Shown: positions 12,160 through 24,243, numbered from the stretch's first letter. The stretch is DNA of 64,000 nt from Mya arenaria (GCF_026914265.1 NC_069136.1:10720356-10784355); one strand, 5' to 3'. The notes: generated by a model from the sequence alone, not told the origin. Numbers and translations: made by a program.

Positions 12160-14388
12160 TTAATGGCTTGCTTTTGTCATAATAGGATAAAACTGATTCG
12201 GGTCTGTGATGATTTGTTTCATTTTGTCAAATGCATCACTTTGTGCAGTTTCCCAACAGAATTCAACTTCTTTAGACAGTAACTGTCTCAGAGGGGCTGT
12301 TACATCTGCCAAGTTTGGGGCAAATCTAGACAGATAGTTTACCATACCTAATATGGTTTCAAGTTCTGATTTATTTTTGGGTGGCTTCATTTTCTGTATA
12401 GCCTCTGTCTTTGAGGTTGATTTTTTCAAACCTTCTGATGTGAGAAGGTGACCAAAGTAGTCTACTTCTGATACCCCGACCTCGAGTTCGGTTTCGTTAA
12501 AACGAATTCCTTCATCATGAGACCTCTTTAGGACTGCTCTAAGATTGGAGTCATGTTCCTCTCTAGATGACCCATACACTAGTATGTCATCCACGATGAC
12601 ATCTACGCCACTTAGACCTTCAAGACAAGCATCAATCTTTTGCACAAAAAGATCACCGCTTGACTTCAGACCAAAGGGAACTCGGACATATCGGTACCTT
12701 CCATATAAGGTGTTAAAACATGTAAGGAACGATGACTCTCTCTCAAGTTTCAATGCCCAATAACCACTCCTAGCATCAAGCTTTGTGAAGTACTTTGCGC
12801 CTGAAAGCTGAGGCAATATATCATCCAGAGTTCTTAAAGGGTAATGTGGACGTTGAATGGCCTTATTCAAGTCACGCGGATCCAGACATATACGAATTTT
12901 GCCATTGGCTTTTTCGGCAACGACCATTGAACTAACCCAGTCAGTGGGTTCATTGACCTTTTCGATGACACCTAATGCCTCCATGCGGAGTAACTCATCC
13001 TTGACTTTTTCTTGTAATGCTATAGGGACCTTTCTTGGGGGATGCACCACAGGCTGGACAGTGGGATCAATGTGAATCTTACATTCACCGGCTAGCAGAC
13101 CAATGCCATCAAACACTTCCTTGTATTCCTTTAATACCATGTCCTTAGTGAGGGGGTTGACCTGGGAATCTGACATAACTGTGTATGTGAGATTTATGAG
13201 TTCAAAGTCAAGGGATGATTGGAGACTTAGCAAAGGACTTGAATGTGTGTCAACTACATGAAAGTAAACATCCTTTGTTTGGCCAGTTCCAGGATGATTA
13301 CACCTTAAAGTAATGCATCCCTTTACATTTAACGTGCTTCCGTCATAGGCTGAAAGCTTTGAATGTGAAGCTTCTAGAACTGACTTTATGCCTATGTCTC
13401 TAAAGGTTTTGTATGGCAATATATTCACTTGGCTACCAGTATCAATCTTGAACTGTACGGACAAATTGGAAGGACCTACCTTGAACTCTGCAAACACCTG
13501 CCCATTCCTAACAGTGGACTCCACATTGTCAATCACTAAATCCTTGAAATCATGAGTACAAGAATTGTCATTGTCAATAACTTCATTTACACTTCTACAC
13601 ACTGATGCAAAATGGTTCCATTTTTGACATTTGTGACATTGTTTTCCCTTTGCGGGACACTGGTGTTGTTGTTGGTGTTTCCGCCCACAATTTTGGCAAG
13701 TCCGGGTATCGTCTTCTCCCAAAGTGACGCGCTGTTGTCTTCTCTGCTCCCACTGGCCTGAGGAATTGTGACCAGGCTGGCCTGAGGTGTTATGACCAGT
13801 AACCCTTCTTGAACGAACCACATTAACGGCTGCTCCTTGCGATGGTGCCTGCATTTCGCGCAGTTGTGCTTGAGCATATTCAAAGCTTTGACATATTTGA
13901 ATAGCCTTGCTCAAGGTCAAATTTTCTCCCATATTAATGAGTTTTTCTCGGATTTTTTGTGATACTATTCCAAACACAATCCTATCCCTGATCATGTCTT
14001 CGCTGTCCTTATAATTGCAATCCTTCACCATTACTCTCAATTTGGTCAAGAATTCTTCGAAAGAAAGTTCTCCCTGTGTCATATTGTTGAAACGATACCG
14101 TGCAAAAACGGGGTTGATCGTCGGCTGTAGGTGTTTTGTAATCGCTTCACAAATTGCTGACAAATGTTCTCTGTCGGACGCTGACAGTTCTAGTGTTTTG
14201 TACAGGTCCCGACCCTTTTCACCCATCCAAAGTTGCAAATAGGTGATGTGTACATCCTCATCCTTCCCTTTAAGTGGACCCTTAAAAATAAGCTCACAGT
14301 GCTCTGTGAACTTCTTCCAAGCTTCCGGAAGATTTGAGCTATTCCAATCCATGCACGGTGTTGGAACACCACTTAACTCCATTCTCAC
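12160..14388 (-). CDS. gag-pol: gag-protease-reverse transcriptase part of polyprotein, truncated by frameshift
   Basis: 742 codons starting at the first ATG after the primer-binding site. Residues 1 to about 215 are a Gag-like helical region. Two zinc knuckles follow near residues 232-265, the second a perfect CX2CX4HX4C (CHKCQKWNHFASVC). The protease has the DTGS active site near residue 316. Reverse transcriptase carries the YFTKLDARSGYW and VPFGL motifs and the catalytic VDDILVYG near residue 600. The frame ends soon after the thumb, in the connection before RNase H, where a one-base shift places RNase H and integrase in another frame. A programmed frameshift is unlikely there, because Mag-type elements usually have one fused frame or shift between gag and pol. 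Confidence 0.92.
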   Translation of the reverse strand: MRMELSGVPTPCMDWNSSNLPEAWKKFTEHCELIFKGPLKGKDEDVHITYLQLWMGEKGRDLYKTLELSASDREHLSAICEAITKHLQPTINPVFARYRFNNMTQGELSFEEFLTKLRVMVKDCNYKDSEDMIRDRIVFGIVSQKIREKLINMGENLTLSKAIQICQSFEYAQAQLREMQAPSQGAAVNVVRSRRVTGHNTSGQPGHNSSGQWEQRRQQRVTLGEDDTRTCQNCGRKHQQQHQCPAKGKQCHKCQKWNHFASVCRSVNEVIDNDNSCTHDFKDLVIDNVESTVRNGQVFAEFKVGPSNLSVQFKIDTGSQVNILPYKTFRDIGIKSVLEASHSKLSAYDGSTLNVKGCITLRCNHPGTGQTKDVYFHVVDTHSSPLLSLQSSLDFELINLTYTVMSDSQVNPLTKDMVLKEYKEVFDGIGLLAGECKIHIDPTVQPVVHPPRKVPIALQEKVKDELLRMEALGVIEKVNEPTDWVSSMVVAEKANGKIRICLDPRDLNKAIQRPHYPLRTLDDILPQLSGAKYFTKLDARSGYWALKLERESSFLTCFNTLYGRYRYVRVPFGLKSSGDLFVQKIDACLEGLSGVDVIVDDILVYGSSREEHDSNLRAVLKRSHDEGIRFNETELEVGVSEVDYFGHLLTSEGLKKSTSKTEAIQKMKPPKNKSELETILGMVNYLSRFAPNLADVTAPLRQLLSKEVEFCWETAQSDAFDKMKQIITDPNQFYPIMTKASH

Positions 14389-14470
14389 CGTGAACAGTTT
14401 ATTAGATGCTTAATCTATTAATTAACGATCCAATGTTAAAATAATCCACATTTAATACTATATGAGCGAT

Positions 14471-14489
14471 GAGTTCTTTTCTGACACCA
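14471..14489 (-). promoter_or_regulatory. primer-binding site, tRNA-Leu type
   Basis: Directly inside the 5' LTR, the minus strand reads TGGTGTCAGAA before diverging. Those 11 bases are complementary to the 3' end of animal leucine tRNAs (TTCTGACACCA). The match does not extend further, so tRNA-Leu is likely but not proven. Confidence 0.7.
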
Positions 14490-14680
14490 TGTTAATTATG
14501 TTATGAAGAACGACTGCATGTGTTCTAACTATTTATTATTGATACATATGATATTGGTGAGGATGGTACAGCTCTGACTGCTAGAGATAAACTGCCCGCC
14601 TGTGTTGGCTGGCTGGCCTTATCATACAAGGTGAACTATGAATAGCGGGAGGAATTAATTCATTGCCGTATAATGTTACA
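14490..14680 (-). repeat. 5' LTR (right side of element)
   Basis: 191 bases, begins TGTTAATTATG and ends GTTACA on the plus strand. It is the 5' LTR of the minus-strand element and would hold its promoter. It carries four extra bases relative to the left LTR. Confidence 0.95.
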
Positions 14681-14957
14681 CTTTCCTTAAGGGTTTTGGT
14701 ATTTGTATTAAAACTGCATTAAATCAGTCAGCTTTCTTATGATTATGAACTGTTCACAAAATAATGTGATAATTTGTTTTTCGTATAACAAATTTAAGAT
14801 AAAATCATGTGCAATTTTATCCAAATGTGTTTGTCCAAATCCCTCTTACTAGTCATGATACATACTGTTGAAAATATGTACACAGGAAGTACCCGGTACG
14901 GAATTTAGTACGGTTATTCAGCGGCCATCCGATAGCGCTGGTGTAAATGACATTCAG

Positions 14958-14965
14958 TCACATGA
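14958..14965 (+). promoter_or_regulatory. candidate MiT/TFE (M-box type) site upstream of LAMP-a
   Basis: TCACATGA lies 260 bases upstream of the LAMP-a start codon, followed by another E-box-like CATATG. MITF/TFE3/TFEB proteins bind TCACATGA/TCATGTGA and control lysosomal genes in vertebrates. A single 8-mer is weak evidence and the transcription start is unknown. Confidence 0.3.
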
Positions 14966-15217
14966 TCTATCATATGATTTCAGGTCGTTGAAAATCTAGG
15001 TGAGCAAGATTTTACTTTTTCTCTTTCATAATCTCAAATAGCACAAACGAATTAAACTCTTGACATATTCTACAACCTTTTCTTTGATATACGTTTTTTT
15101 GAACGAGTTATTTATTGCAGTGTGTCCGTGTTATTAAAGGGCGTATTGTCACAGGGGAGTTCACAAGGAAACAATTACAGAAAACGAAACAAGACAGGAT
15201 CTGTTGAGGAAGTAAAC

Positions 15218-18200
15218 ATGTTTACAAAGCTGGTTGTATCGAGCATCCTTTTAGGATTATGTAAGTTTTTGCATTTTTAACTGTCGTGTTTTGCTTCCAG
15301 CACTCCAAAAATAATGCAATATTGTCCATTCACATTGAAAATGCTTTTGGGTAGTACTGCCCACTTCTTCCCAAGTTTCCTTATTGTTAAAGTGAATCTG
15401 AGGAGAAAACCTGCACATGGTGTGGTGCTCAAACCCATGACTGCCGGAACACTAGCACGGTGCTCTAAACCAACTGTGTTAACCAGGCGGCTGGTTCTTA
15501 CCTCCACACACTATATGTATACTCCTCCCCCATCAACCTTTTAAGCCAATGTAGGCGCTCCTGCCATTTACCGCTGCCACCATTAAAGCTAGTTTGGAAA
15601 ATAAAATGCGCCTGTTCTGTGGCTTGCAATTTGCACAATACCTGTAGAACGGGTTTAGCACATGATTTTGAATAGCTATTTTATTGGATTTTTCTCATAA
15701 AATTTTGAACCCACATCAGTATGACCTTTACAATGAAGGCTGAACTTCTTCTGGCAATCATTGAAAACCTGAATTCGTCCCATTGTGGTGTTTATTTTTA
15801 TAATTAAATTTGGCTTATTATTGCTTTTGACAGTCAAATATTACATAATTATAGTATTCAGTTCTAAGACAAAGTGGCATATTGTTGAGCGTACTTGTAC
15901 ATAATATATATTTATTTTTTTACAACTTGAGAATGTTATTTTCAATTTTGGGAAAAAAGTATATGTTCTAGCATTTGGAATGGGGCAGAAACTAGGTCCC
16001 AAATTGGTTTGAAAAAAAACCACTGAATCGTTTATATATTGAATGCATGGGTTTCATCTCTTCATTACATGTAACATTTTCAATTCATATGAGATCATCC
16101 ATTCGATTCATTTAACATCGTCATAGAGTCATTTCATATTTATAAAGACAGTAAGGCCTAATTGTCATTTTGGTGTATAGAAGCTTGTGTTCCCACTTGC
16201 AATCTATACTGCAATGATACCAGCTCTTTATTTAAAGGTAGAATATAAATGCATAAGAATTTGACAGGATTTAAAATTATGTTTGTAAATTGATACATAG
16301 ATGTAATTGCAATAAGGGTTGATAAACCTTTTCCTGCGATTTCCTTATTGCACATTTTCCCAACACCAACCCGACAAAGCACTTTTCCATAGAAGAACCC
16401 GTTCCCCTTGCACAGATGGATCATGTAAGGTAAGCATGTAAAATATATATATATATATTATTATATTTCTTTTCCTTGCAAGAACTTGCATTAATTAGTC
16501 ATTTATCTCTTGTAAGATGTGAAGTTTTTTGTGTGAAATTGTATTTAAATGTATTTAAATACTGATTGATTATGTTCAAACTTATGATTATTTATGTTAA
16601 AAGAACGTTTAACAAGTTTCAATGCACTTTCAGTGGAATACATATATTGTAACTTATGGTTGTAGATTTATTGAAGTGTTTTATTTGAATTTATATTTAT
16701 CTTCAACATTTTCTATTCAGGTGTTTGTGACAATCAAATAAAATGGCCAGAGACAGGCAAGACATGTATTATGCTGCAATTTGATTCTTACAACTCTTTG
16801 TCATGGACTGGAAATGGAACTACAAAGGTAATGCACTTATCAATTGTTGGGGGCGTCAGGCATACCCAGGGGATTTGGACAGATTGTAACTTTGTTGTCT
16901 AAAATCCATGACTGGAGCAGGGAAAGGAGTCAAAATCCCTGGGGTGAGAGGTGGTATCGATAATCCTGTGAAAAACATTAGGCCAAGCCCAGTTCCTTGG
17001 GTGGCTGTCTCACCGGGCCTGTCAATATTCTGCCTATCCCGAATACTTGCAGTCTAAGGTCCCCTTTATGCCCACATCGCCCCCTCCCTAGTAGACTAGG
17101 CAGCTTGGTTAGGTGATGTAACTCTATATACAATGTGATACATCATAACATGTCAGTTATTTGTTTTCAGTATCAAGAGAATTGGAGCTTATTACATACT
17201 ACTGTAGATCTTTATTTACCAAAATAAAATTGACTATTTTAGTCTTCACTAGATTCTCAAATAGAATGTAGCTAGCCTTTTTCTAGGCATTTTTGGAATG
17301 AGGATTTTCCCCAAATGTGGGATTACTGTAAGTGATCTTCCCTTGCTCTTTTGCAGAATATAACACTGTGGAAGTTTGAAGACCTGTCAGTAATAGATGG
17401 AAAGTGTGAGGGGCAAAATATTGATCCATTTGTGCAAGTAAGGTTTCATAAGGATAATTCTACTTTCAAGTTTACCTTCAAGAACAGTTCAGACATGGTG
17501 AATGTTGTTATGGACCTTGAGTTTGTGCCTGATATAGTCTTCGAGAATGGAATGACAGGTGAGAATTTGATGAGCACCCCTAGTTTTATTTATTATATAT
17601 GTTGTGTGTTGTTTGTGGAGTTTTGTGCTGTTCTTCCATGTTTCTGGTTTGTGATTGTTTGTTTTTGTGTTCTATGTCATTAGCATTGACCCTGTGACAT
17701 TCAACCGGGTTTATGTTTAAACTTTCGTCTACTGGACTTGTTTCTGTAGTTTTTCATATAAGTATTGTTCAAGTATGTGATCAGCATAATGGAAACTGTA
17801 ATACACATTTAACACATGATTGCTACATGGTCAGATCAGCATAAACTATATATGTAATACATGTAGTAGTGAACATTAATTTTACACACACATCAATTTG
17901 ATATGGTTAACGAGAACGTATTAGCCTGTGATTATTTAATGAATGATTTCATTCTTGTTCATTTTAGGCCCAGTTTCAATTACAACTCTTATTAACCAAG
18001 TGAGCAGTATGGGAAACTCCTACCAGTGTGATGCAGAGCAGAAATATGACAAAAGTATGTCAGTTGAGAATGACACTTACAACCTGGAATTGATATTTAC
18101 AAGTGTTCAGATGCAGGGGTTTAACCTTGAAAATGGAACTTTTTCAAAAGGTACTAGTATGTTTTAATGTATTTATATATTCAACGGTGAAACTTAGTAA

Positions 18201-21200
18201 GAAGTTGAAACTTTGAAGAATTTGTTTTGATATGATATGGTGTATAAATGGAATTTTCACTATGCGAACTAATTGTAGACTTAAGCAGATAAAATGAACA
18301 TTTCCCTGACTCCCAGCTGGTTGTTATCTTGGGTTGCTCTGTCAATCGGACCCTGTAGGGTTTTCCTTTTCTGCCACATCTATTCAGTATTGCTAAAGTT
18401 TATAAATGTGCGTCAATTGTTTAACTTAGACATAAATTAGTCACAGGTGGCGTTTAATGCATATGATTAAATCATATTTACACATACTTCTGATAAAGTT
18501 TTACAGCAGTCTGGCTGGGCTGATAATCATTTGTTTTTCGATAACAAAATATATAATAATGGGTTATTGTTGGATGACTTGATTCAAACAAAACAGCATG
18601 CTTTTGTTACTTAATAGTTGTTGTTGAAAAGTGAACTTTTATAAAATAAATCTTCTAAATTCCCAGGTGACCACTGTCCTGCAGATGCTGAATTAACATC
18701 CACACTAACACCATCAACACCTACAGCACCAACTGGAACAACACCAACTGGAACAACACCAACTGCAACATCACCAACTGCAACAACACCAACTGCAACA
18801 TCACCAACTGCAACACCACCAGCGCCAAATCCCTCAAACCACCCCGATCTGTCTTTGAGCGTTAAAGATGATGCCAATAAGACCTGTATCCTTCTGAAGG
18901 CCCAGATGATGATCATTGTACAATACCAGACAAATGATACGGTGAGAGTCTGGTTTTATAAGCTAGTCTGTTTTAATGAAGTACAAGTCAAAGCATGAAA
19001 CAAGCTAGACTTTGAAAACAGGGAGAAGTAGTAGATATTCTAGGATTGGGGGGGGGGGGGTCAAATCACGTTTTCATGTGATGTTTATCTTGAGAAAAAG
19101 ATCTCTTAAGACGACCCTTAGTGTGATTCCTGTTGGACAATTTTTATCACATGACCTTGTATTGTCCATTCCATTCACCTTTATTAGTTGCAGCAATACA
19201 GCATGGAAAAACAGATGTTTGCTGTTACTCATAAACTGTTTCACACATTGACATGAAACTTAATGTACACTTTTGTAGCAAGTCCAGGACTCTTGCTTTT
19301 AAAAGAGTTATTGTTGTTGACTACATGCTGCATGACCTGAGAAATTCAAATGGGCATTTGCATCCACATTAGATGATTGTTTTTAGGGTAGGGGAGGGGG
19401 GGGGGGGGTTCGCTACATGCTTTTGCTTTTTCTGTGTTGTATAATTATGTAGTTCAATTTTAGAAATTTACTAGCTCAACATATTGTTTTTAGCAAGTTT
19501 TTATTTCAGAATATTATAAGTTGATCAAAAGCAATTAAAACTACAAACTACATAATTAAGTTCAATGTTAATTATGCGAACTGTGTCCCTTGTAATATTA
19601 AGTTATTAACAGGCTGTTACACAGAACTTTTCTGCTTAATGTTGACCTACTTGTCGTCAAGCTTGCTTTGTATGAATATTTTATAACATAATTAAAACAT
19701 TTTTCAATATCTGAAGCAGTGAATCGATTTTTCTCATTGACTTTGAATAATTAAATTATATTTCTTCTATTGTCAATTTACAGTATAATCTGGAACCATA
19801 AAAGATGTAATGTATTTAAAGCAAGAGTAATTGTCTCATCAGTGAATTATCAAGTTAAGCCTTATGGGCCTTAAGCTCAGAGTAAAATTATTACTGTTTA
19901 TGGAGGGATTTTCTATAATACTTCTAGAATACAATGAAATGACCTTGGTTATAGTAATTCCCACAAATGCTATGACATGATGGTCACATCAATATAAGCC
20001 GAAGCCTTCCTTGTAATAAGATTACGTGCCATTTTGTAGAGTAAGTGATTCCCACACGTTTCTAGTTATAGACTGATAAAATCATGCTCTGTTATTTATT
20101 TTCAGAACAAAACTGCTCAGATAGGAGTAGAAAGTCCCATGGTGACAGGAAGTTGTAATTCATCTTCCCTGGAAAATGCCCTCAATGCCATGATGATGAA
20201 CCAGACGATGAGAATCACTTTCCAGAAGGATTTCGTGATAGATATCAGCTTTGGCAAGGATGGTGACAATATCTGGTGGGATACATTGAGTGTTCAGGGA
20301 AAATACACACCAGAACTTTTCCCTAATGCAAAAAATGGTAGGTCTTTGTAAGTCTACATGACTTTTACCAATATTGCAAATTTGAATTGAAACTTATAAA
20401 TTATTTCTAACTTTGATATTGCTTCCTACCATTTTGATTGTAAGTTTCGTTGGACATTTTAGAATAGATACATCATCATATACATGTATACTTAATTATA
20501 CAGTGCTCCAGCTAGGCCTAAATAGCCAGTTAGGGCACCCCATTGCCTTTTTCCAGCGTCCTGCTGCCTTTGTACTAGACCCTGCTGTGCCCTTTTGTTT
20601 GACAGAGTCAATTTTCAGAAATAAGTATAAATATAACAAATATACATAATTTTAACACAAAAGTAAAGACAACAGCTAAGGTATTCATAACAAACTACTA
20701 GTTTTGAAAGTAGTTACGACATACACACAATATGAATTGAACATTGACCCTTGCAAGTGCCCCATTAAGGCTCAGTCAGTGCCCATCAAAAGTAGTCTTT
20801 CTGACCTAGCTCCTTGCCCTTTTTCAAATCCTTGTTGGAGCTCTGTATATACAACATTGATGTACATTATTTCTCATTTTGGCCTTGGCAAAACGCTATT
20901 TCTTAATCAAACATTTTAATCATTTGCTAAAGGTTGAAATTTCCTTTATTTAAAGTACACTTATGATTGACATTCAATGCACTTGCTTTATTAAACTTAT
21001 TTGAACCTATTTTTCTATTTCCAGCTAATCAATCATTCAATTCGTCAAACAACAACCTTATGCAGTCATTTAAGGCAAAGACAGATGGCTCCTATCTGTG
21101 CAATGCAGATACAAAGACGGACTTGAAAGGGGGAATAACTCTGGAGACGTGGAATCTGCAGTATGCAGCGTACCAGACAGATATTACTGACTTCAGTCAA

Positions 21201-23304
21201 GATGGTAATGGGACTTTAACATTTCATGGCACACACATCTATAGGGACTACTTTGTCTGGCGTTTTCATAGGCGTCAGCTTTCATTTCTGACCAATAGCT
21301 TTTGAATGTCTTGTTGAAGAGGTATCAAACTTGGTATGCACAATGAGCATGGTCAAAAGATGAACCCTTTTTATTATAGATGAGCCGTCGTGGTCGACAG
21401 CTTTCATTTCTGACCAATAGCTTTTGAATGACTTGTTGAAGAGGTATCAAACTTAGTATGCACATTGGCCATGGTTAGTTGGTGACCTCTTTTTATTATG
21501 GGTCAGTAAATATCATGGTGACCTTCACTAGGAAAATGATGTGTGCTACCGACAGGCGACTTAATCGATGAGCAGAATTCTAGATGAACTTGCATGACAT
21601 TTTACTATCAAAGGTTAATGGTACAAGTAGAAGCTTAGGAGGAATGTAAATGCAAAAACAGTTGACATTTGAAACAAATGTTTTTTGGAAAAGGGGATGG
21701 GGTGAGATATGATGTCTTTATCAGGTTTAATTATAGGAAGTTTTTTTTTGTATTTCCCGTTTCATGCTCTAAATCAAGGTTAAAGTGGTTTTAAAATTAA
21801 TTAAGAAACTTTAAAAGTCTTGTTATTAAAGTATTTTGTGAAGATTGAAAAAATATATGACATTCTCATATCATAATTTTTACAATTACAAAAAAATGTG
21901 TAAGTTGAAATATACAAAATAATAATTGTTCTGTAAATTGAGCAATAAGAAACAAAGCCTTACCCAAGCCCAAGGATATGCATTTATTTAAACATTTCTC
22001 ATAATGATAGGTCCGAATTCCTCAAAACATCTCAAGTACCTACCCGTACCTTTATGTAAGCTAAGCTCACAATTTTTGTTTCAGGATAGAATTTGTAAAA
22101 TTTATATTCTTAAAGAGTTTTTGGACTTTAAAAGGAAATTATGTTAATGATTATTACTTAAAACCAACTTATGTTTAGTAATACCTAGGTTACGCAATTT
22201 GGCTACCTGTATTTGAAATAAGCTCCTTAAACTTGTTACTCTAAAGAACTTGCCAGAAAAATGGGGACAGGGGTTTTAAAGGATTGAGAGTCATAGACTT
22301 CAGACTCAATTTGCATAAAAAAGAAACAACAAAAAAACTAGTACCTTAAAATGAATATAAATTCAAATGACTTTGGAAACAATTGAAAATGAGGTTTTAG
22401 TCCCTTGACCCTGCTTTGAGCATGAATCCTTTATACTCAAACAGAACCGGCTATTTTTGAGGATTGACAATTATTCGCTGTTCAAAGCCCTGCAATTATA
22501 TATATACATGTAGCCTTAGCCATAGCAATGTTTTTATGAATATTTTTTCTCATAATAATATTGAGATTCTTTTTCTGATAAAGTTTATCTGATGTGTTTT
22601 TTAAAACTGAATGGAATATTTTCACAGTGAGTTAACAATGAACATGATAGTAGTTGTCCACTTTTTCTTCCTTGTTGCCTACAGAAAGTAAAGGAAGATA
22701 AAAATTATCATCCTGTTTTATGAATCAATGCAGTGAAAGCTTGAATTCAATACCCACAAAATTTTAACGATATCTATTTGAAGTATAGATATTGGGTATC
22801 AATTTGAAGTACAGATATTGGGTATCATAGCGTAAAAAAAGAGAGAAAAATACATAATTTATAAACCAGCTACATTGGGTATATTGCTATTAAATTTCGT
22901 GTTGCATGAGGTGCCATGACAGAGCTCTCAGAATATGTCTATAATCAGTTGTAGATATATGTTCATAGAAGTCAAGAAGTATTTGTTCTAAACCAATTTG
23001 CTTACACAAGTACAGCATTAGTGTATTTCACCAACTTTCAATTTGATTTTCTAGGGATAATTGCTAATGATATATATATCAGCTAAAAATTCCAAAATTA
23101 ATATCAATCACATTTAGTTGTGACATTTCCATTGATAGATTTTGCTCTGCTATTTCAGATGTGATGGAGTGTTCTGCCGACTCTACCACCAATAGCATCG
23201 TTCCGATTGCTGTTGGTGCCGCCCTTGCTGGTCTCGTTGTTATTGTGTTGATAGCCTATCTTGTTGGTCGTCGTAGAAATAGGAAGGGCTACGACTCTGT
23301 CTAG
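15218..23304 (+). CDS. LAMP-type lysosome-associated membrane glycoprotein (LAMP-a), complete
   Basis: Eight exons: 15218-15260, 16721-16827, 17357-17558, 17968-18150, 18667-18941, 20106-20337, 21025-21204 and 23159-23304. All junctions are GT-AG, all phases agree, and the product is 455 aa, close to vertebrate LAMP1 in length. Residues 1-17 form a signal peptide. Two LAMP luminal domains each hold four cysteines (GKTC, GKC, YQC, DHC; then NKTC, GSC, YLC, MEC), pairing as two disulfides per domain. A Pro/Thr-rich hinge (about residues 180-225) separates them. Many NxS/T sites predict heavy glycosylation. A single membrane helix (about residues 420-444) is followed by a short cytosolic tail [11 protein letters not shown], whose GYDSV fits the GYxxPhi adaptor signal for lysosomal delivery. 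The tail and domain order separate it from CD68-like proteins, which have one LAMP domain. A paralogue lies directly downstream. Confidence 0.93.
18728..18822 (+). repeat. 15-bp coding repeat of the LAMP-a hinge
   Basis: About six in-frame copies of CCAACTGGAACAACA or close variants encode [10 protein letters not shown]-type repeats in exon 5. They give a mucin-like stretch between the two LAMP domains that should carry O-glycans. LAMP-b lacks this array and has a shorter hinge. Confidence 0.85.
19050..19408 (+). repeat. G-runs in LAMP-a intron 5
   Basis: Long G tracts lie near 19050-19061 and 19386-19408, the second preceded by GGGTAGGGGA. On the sense strand these could form G-quadruplexes in the pre-mRNA. 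They may equally be simple slippage products. Confidence 0.5.
21262..21510. repeat. two tandem copies of a dispersed repeat in LAMP-a intron 7
   Basis: The stretch beginning CAGCTTTCATTTCTGACC occurs at about 21278 and again at about 21399, each followed by a similar 100-base sequence with GAGGTATCAAACTT. It appears to be a dispersed repeat duplicated in tandem. Confidence 0.7.
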
Positions 23305-24240
23305 ATGATTGTACATGTTGTTATTCTTATGGGGTTGATACATCTGTGTTAGAAGGAAAATCAGTTGGTTCTTGTAAAAAGGACACTGGTTTGCATTGAT
23401 TTAACGAAAAGCAATTGTGAAAATGTTAAGAAAACTGTATTAGTAATATATGAATATAAACATGAATAAATCTCAAATTACTTACATTATTATTGTATTG
23501 ATATGAAAGAAGATTACAGCTAATGGTAAATGTTTAACGATAATGCATTTTGCAGTTAGGAAAAAGGCCAAAAATAACTGCCTGTGTTGAGATATTGCTG
23601 ATGAAAACCCCTTGAATGTTGTCTTGTTGCAGACTCAAGTGTTATATGATACTTGTTTAAAAAATATCAAAAATATCAACTTGTTTATAATGAAGATTAT
23701 GTATAAATAATTGTTTTTGTGAAAGAATATACTTGTACATATATTATTTTTATTGCAATAGTGATTAAAACAGAAATCAATTATGGTAAAATCAGTTTTG
23801 TAAATATTGATCAAAATATTTTCAGTCATTTTTGAGTGTGTCATATATCATTGACATGTACAAGTTATTTTTGTATGATTTAAATAAACATAGAATTAAG
23901 AGTTTATTGATATATTTCTTTTACTTGGGTAAAGTTTAGTCAATAAAAAAATAATTCTTAAATTGTAATAATTATAAGTTCAATTATAATTCTAATTATT
24001 GTTACATCTGAATAATAATGTTTTTATCATAAAATGGTGACAGTGGTCATAAGTGGCATAGGCCTGCAAACCCTGCACTATAAAGTTATATGCAGTTACA
24101 GTGTGTATATACCACATGATAAATTGCGTCATAAATGTTACGTCAGAAGACAACATTTTGCTTCGAATGGAGGCTTTAAACAAAGATATCTTCGCTATTT
24201 CTTCACCATTTTAAATGAAACAGATCGCAGTTTACATTGT
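23305..24240 (+). other. LAMP-a 3' untranslated region and spacer
   Basis: AT-rich DNA after the LAMP-a stop codon. An AATAAA at 23465 is the first good polyadenylation signal, and another lies near 23883. No gene is seen. Confidence 0.45.
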
Positions 24241-24243
24241 TAA

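Larger units (their letters stand above)
10003..14680 (-). mobile_element. Ty3/Gypsy LTR retrotransposon, Mag lineage (Steamer-like)
   Basis: This is a 4.68-kb element read on the minus strand. LTRs lie at 10003-10189 and 14490-14680 and carry TG...CA ends. A 5-bp target duplication, CTTTC, flanks it at 9998-10002 and 14681-14685. The interior encodes Gag with zinc knuckles, an aspartic protease, reverse transcriptase, RNase H and integrase in the Gypsy order, with no envelope gene. The LTRs differ by one substitution and one 4-base indel, which implies a recent insertion. Overall size, short LTRs and coding length are close to what I recall for Steamer of the soft-shell clam, but I could not align them. 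One frameshift (about 12185-12200) splits the polyprotein, so this copy probably cannot move by itself. Confidence 0.95.

Noticed and set aside
12160..12200. Programmed ribosomal frameshift in the Steamer-like element
   Set aside because: The shift lies between reverse transcriptase and RNase H, where such signals are not used, and no slippery site with structure is evident.
18611..18916. Antisense ORF rich in Val/Gly over the LAMP-a hinge
   Set aside because: It is the reverse reading of the 15-bp hinge repeat and has no independent support.
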